64,000 nucleotides of DNA, taken from positions 152,501 to 216,500 of the forward strand of contig CAJNDS010002291.1 in NCBI GenBank assembly GCA_905221605.1, written 5' to 3'. Shown piece by piece: positions 62,222 through 64,000 of this stretch. This DNA is from Symbiodinium natans. Its lineage: Eukaryota > Sar > Dinophyceae > Suessiales > Symbiodiniaceae. The notes beneath the pieces were generated by a model, which searched no databases, was not told the DNA's origin, and saw only the letters and a list, made by a program, of their open reading frames with translations. Position 1 is the first letter of the stretch. Each line of letters opens with the position of its first letter. Position numbers and translations under genes: made by a program.

Positions 62222-62767
62222 CCCTAGATTCCCTTATCCCTCCCTAGACCCAAGAGTAACCTAGGAATAATAAAAATATATCCAAACCCTGAAAAAGGCA
62301 ATGAGGGCCTACTCTGGGTGCTAGTAGCCCTAAACCCTAAACTCTAAACCCTAAACCCTAAACCTAAACCCTAAACCCTAAACCCAAAACCCTAAACTTT
62401 GCCATAAACCCTGAACATGTGATCAGCTCAGACTAGCGACCCTCAGGTGGAGCGCTCGCCGCCTCAGGCGAGGCTGGCCGAGAAGGATCCTTCAATCTCA
62501 GGGTTCAGGGTTATAGGGTGTAGGGTTTAGGGTTTAGGGCTAGGGTTTAGGGTTTGGGGTTCAGGGTTTAGGGTTTAGGGTTTAGGGTTTAGGGTTTGGG
62601 ATTTAGGGGTTTAGGGTTTAGGGTTCAGGGTGTACGGCTAGGGTTTGTTTTTTTAAAGGCACAGGGTTCCGAAGTCGAAAGGCAAACAGGAAACCTCAAA
62701 CCCTCAGCCTCTGTTACGCCGAGCTAGGGTTTTGATTTTAACCCCTTAACTCGGGATGCTCCTTCTG

Positions 62768-62872
62768 CTAACAGTCCTTAGTAGGGATTATGATAGGGGT
62801 ACTATAACCCTAAACCCTAAACGCTAAACCCCCAACCCTGGTAAGGACTCTTAGTACAAGGGGGAGCATCTC
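62768..62872. mobile_element. Short element, CAGTCCTTAGTAGGGATTA type
   Basis: Left arm GAGATGCTCCTTCTGCTAAC-like, right arm GGGGGAGCATCTCAAG; ATGCTCC and GGAGCAT are inverted. A CCCTAAA patch lies in the middle. The sequence near 21497-21545 shares the left arm. Confidence 0.6.
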
Positions 62873-63040
62873 AAGTTCAACCCCTTATCCTAAACTCCTC
62901 CTTCAGCCCTGACCCTCGCACCCTAAAACCCGAACTCGGCATCCAGCACCCGAAGCCCGAAAACCCCTGAAACTGAACCCCAAACCCCAAACCCTAAACC
63001 CTAAACCCCAAACCCCAAACCCATAACCCTAAACTCTGAG

Positions 63041-63155
63041 CCCTAACCCTAAACCCTAAACCCTAAACCCTAAACCCTAAACCCTAAACCCTAAACCCTA
63101 AACCCTAAACCCTAAACCCTAAACCCTAAACCCTAAACCCTAAACCCTAAACCCT
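63041..63155 (-). repeat. CCCTAAA array
   Basis: About 15 perfect heptamers ending next to the acidic exon at 63158; the repeat begins at its donor. Confidence 0.93.
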
Positions 63156-63157
63156 AC

Positions 63158-63229
63158 CCCCTGGATGTCCTCATCCGGCTCTTCTTCGTCGTCGTCGCCC
63201 TCTTTCGCCGTCAGTGCCTCCCGGATGGC
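63158..63229 (-). CDS. Acidic exon, possibly of the ankyrin gene
   Basis: 72 nt encoding AIREALTAKEGDDDEEEPDE then DIQG. Acceptor GCAAG|G, GT donor at 63157 (GGG|GTAGGG), phase 0. It joins the ankyrin exon in frame, but the connection is not shown. Confidence 0.5.
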
Positions 63230-63728
63230 CTTGCAGCAGCATAGGTCGCCAGAGCCCTAAGCCCCTTAGCAAACCCTAGAACCTGCAACCGAGGGCTTTG
63301 GGGTTGTAACTCCCTAAACCCTAAACCCTAAACCCTAAACCCTAAACCCTAAACCCTAAACCCTAAGCCCCGAAAATCTGACTTTCAGTTTGTTTGCGGG
63401 TCTTTGGGGGACTGAGAGTCGATGTCAGTACCTCTCCATCGAGAACTGTCGTGAACGTTGGGTAGCAGCCTACACATGTGTAAGGGGGTTCAGGGTTCAG
63501 GGGCGTTTAGGGTTAGGGTTTGGGGTTTAGGGTTTAGGGTTCAGGGTTTAGGGTTTAGGGTCTAGGGTTTAGGGTTTAAGGGTTTAGGGAGTTTCATGAG
63601 GGACTACGGCGGTTTGGGCCTGGTGTATAGGCGGTTTGGAGTTTTGGGGTTGCAGCTTTGGGCTCAGGGTCCATGACTGTCGGTAGCGATGTCTCAGTTG
63701 GAACTGTAGGGTCTTGTGGGCCGACCTG

Positions 63729-63817
63729 GGACCCTCTCTACCTACAGTTTTCTGGGTTATACCTACTAATTAAGGGCAGTTACTTCTAAACTGTACGTAA
63801 ACAGGGTCTCAGGAAGG
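63729..63817. mobile_element. Short element, ACCCTCTCTACCTGCAG family
   Basis: GGACCCTCTCTACCTACAGT to AACTGTACGTAAACAGGGTC with the same CTAATTAAGGGCAGTTACT core, 57 kb from the other copy. Confidence 0.78.
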
Positions 63818-63856
63818 GCCCAGGGCTTAGGGTTTGGGTCTGAGCTTAGTCGGAGC

Positions 63857-63919
63857 CTCCACGATCTTCGTGTGCCCGCAGTCGGCGGCCAACGACATGG
63901 GCGTGTAGCCGAAAATGTC
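63857..63919 (-). CDS. Ankyrin-repeat exon
   Basis: 63 nt encoding DIFGYTPMSLAADCGHTKIV plus E, which fits the ankyrin consensus (GxTPLxxAAxxGHxxIV). Acceptor GTCAG|G, donor GC, phase 0 at both ends. The repeat continues in exons outside or not found. Confidence 0.75.
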
Positions 63920-64000
63920 CTGACAACCCTAAACCCCAAACCCAAAACCCTAGCCCCTAAACCCTAAACCCGAAACCCCATGCTGTGCCGAATAACGCGA

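Noticed and set aside
1-64000. A true chromosome end
   Set aside because: Telomere-type tracts are short, in both orientations, and interrupted by genes throughout; neither window end is a long one-directional array.
1-64000. Nanochromosome-like units, each capped by telomere repeats
   Set aside because: Tracts do not alternate in the orientation expected for capped ends, and one gene crosses many of them in order.
1-64000. CRISPR array or bacterial operons
   Set aside because: No regular repeat-spacer pattern; genes are spliced and eukaryotic.

Overview
The window is eukaryotic nuclear DNA, most probably from a dinoflagellate. Support: TTTAGGG/CCCTAAA telomere-type heptamers scattered through almost every kilobase on both strands; protein-coding exons of only 17-112 nt in most cases; introns that mostly start GC or GA rather than GT and end AG followed by G; a pyrimidine-rich splice acceptor just before a start codon, as expected for spliced-leader trans-splicing; and a membrane/PAS-like protein of a kind I associate with dinoflagellates. 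No long open frame outside the retroelement is a real gene: the genes have to be assembled from small exons.

Main result: a gamma-tubulin gene runs on the minus strand from the ATG at 51493 to beyond the left edge. I assembled 22 consecutive exons (51493 to 224). They add up to 1116 nt, or 372 codons, with every junction in phase and colinear with gamma-tubulin from the N-terminal MPREIITLQ to about residue 372; the last 75-80 residues lie outside the window. The gene therefore covers more than 51 kb at about 2% coding density. Of the 21 introns, 14 start GC, 5 GA and 2 GT, and all 21 acceptors are AG|G. The introns are filled with telomere-type repeats, microsatellites and short inverted-repeat elements.

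Two introns are giant. Intron 10 (14.0 kb) holds a complete 12.1-kb LTR retroelement (30362-42453) with two identical 249-bp LTRs, a TAGGG target duplication inside a telomere-type tract, a copia-like half-tRNA-Met primer site, a polypurine tract, and long Gag-like frames with repeated CCCH zinc fingers but no recognisable reverse transcriptase or integrase. Intron 18 (22.2 kb) holds other genes: a multi-exon minus-strand membrane plus PAS-like gene (22450-15935), a plus-strand gene near 13.5-14.0 kb, further exon chains, and two sets of large direct repeats.

Several families of 70-160-bp elements with terminal inverted repeats (introners) occur throughout. In three places in three genes one such element is exactly the intron, flanked by a 6-bp direct repeat (GGTTAC, GTCACC, GGCTTT), which shows intron creation by element insertion.

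Right of the gamma-tubulin start (51.5-64 kb) the minus strand carries the 3' end of a neighbouring gene only 136 bp upstream of the gamma-tubulin trans-splice acceptor, followed by more minus-strand exons (ankyrin-repeat, membrane, unknown), consistent with a unidirectional dinoflagellate gene cluster. No rRNA, tRNA gene or CRISPR array was recognised. Exon boundaries come from reading and homology only; no alignment or transcript data were available.
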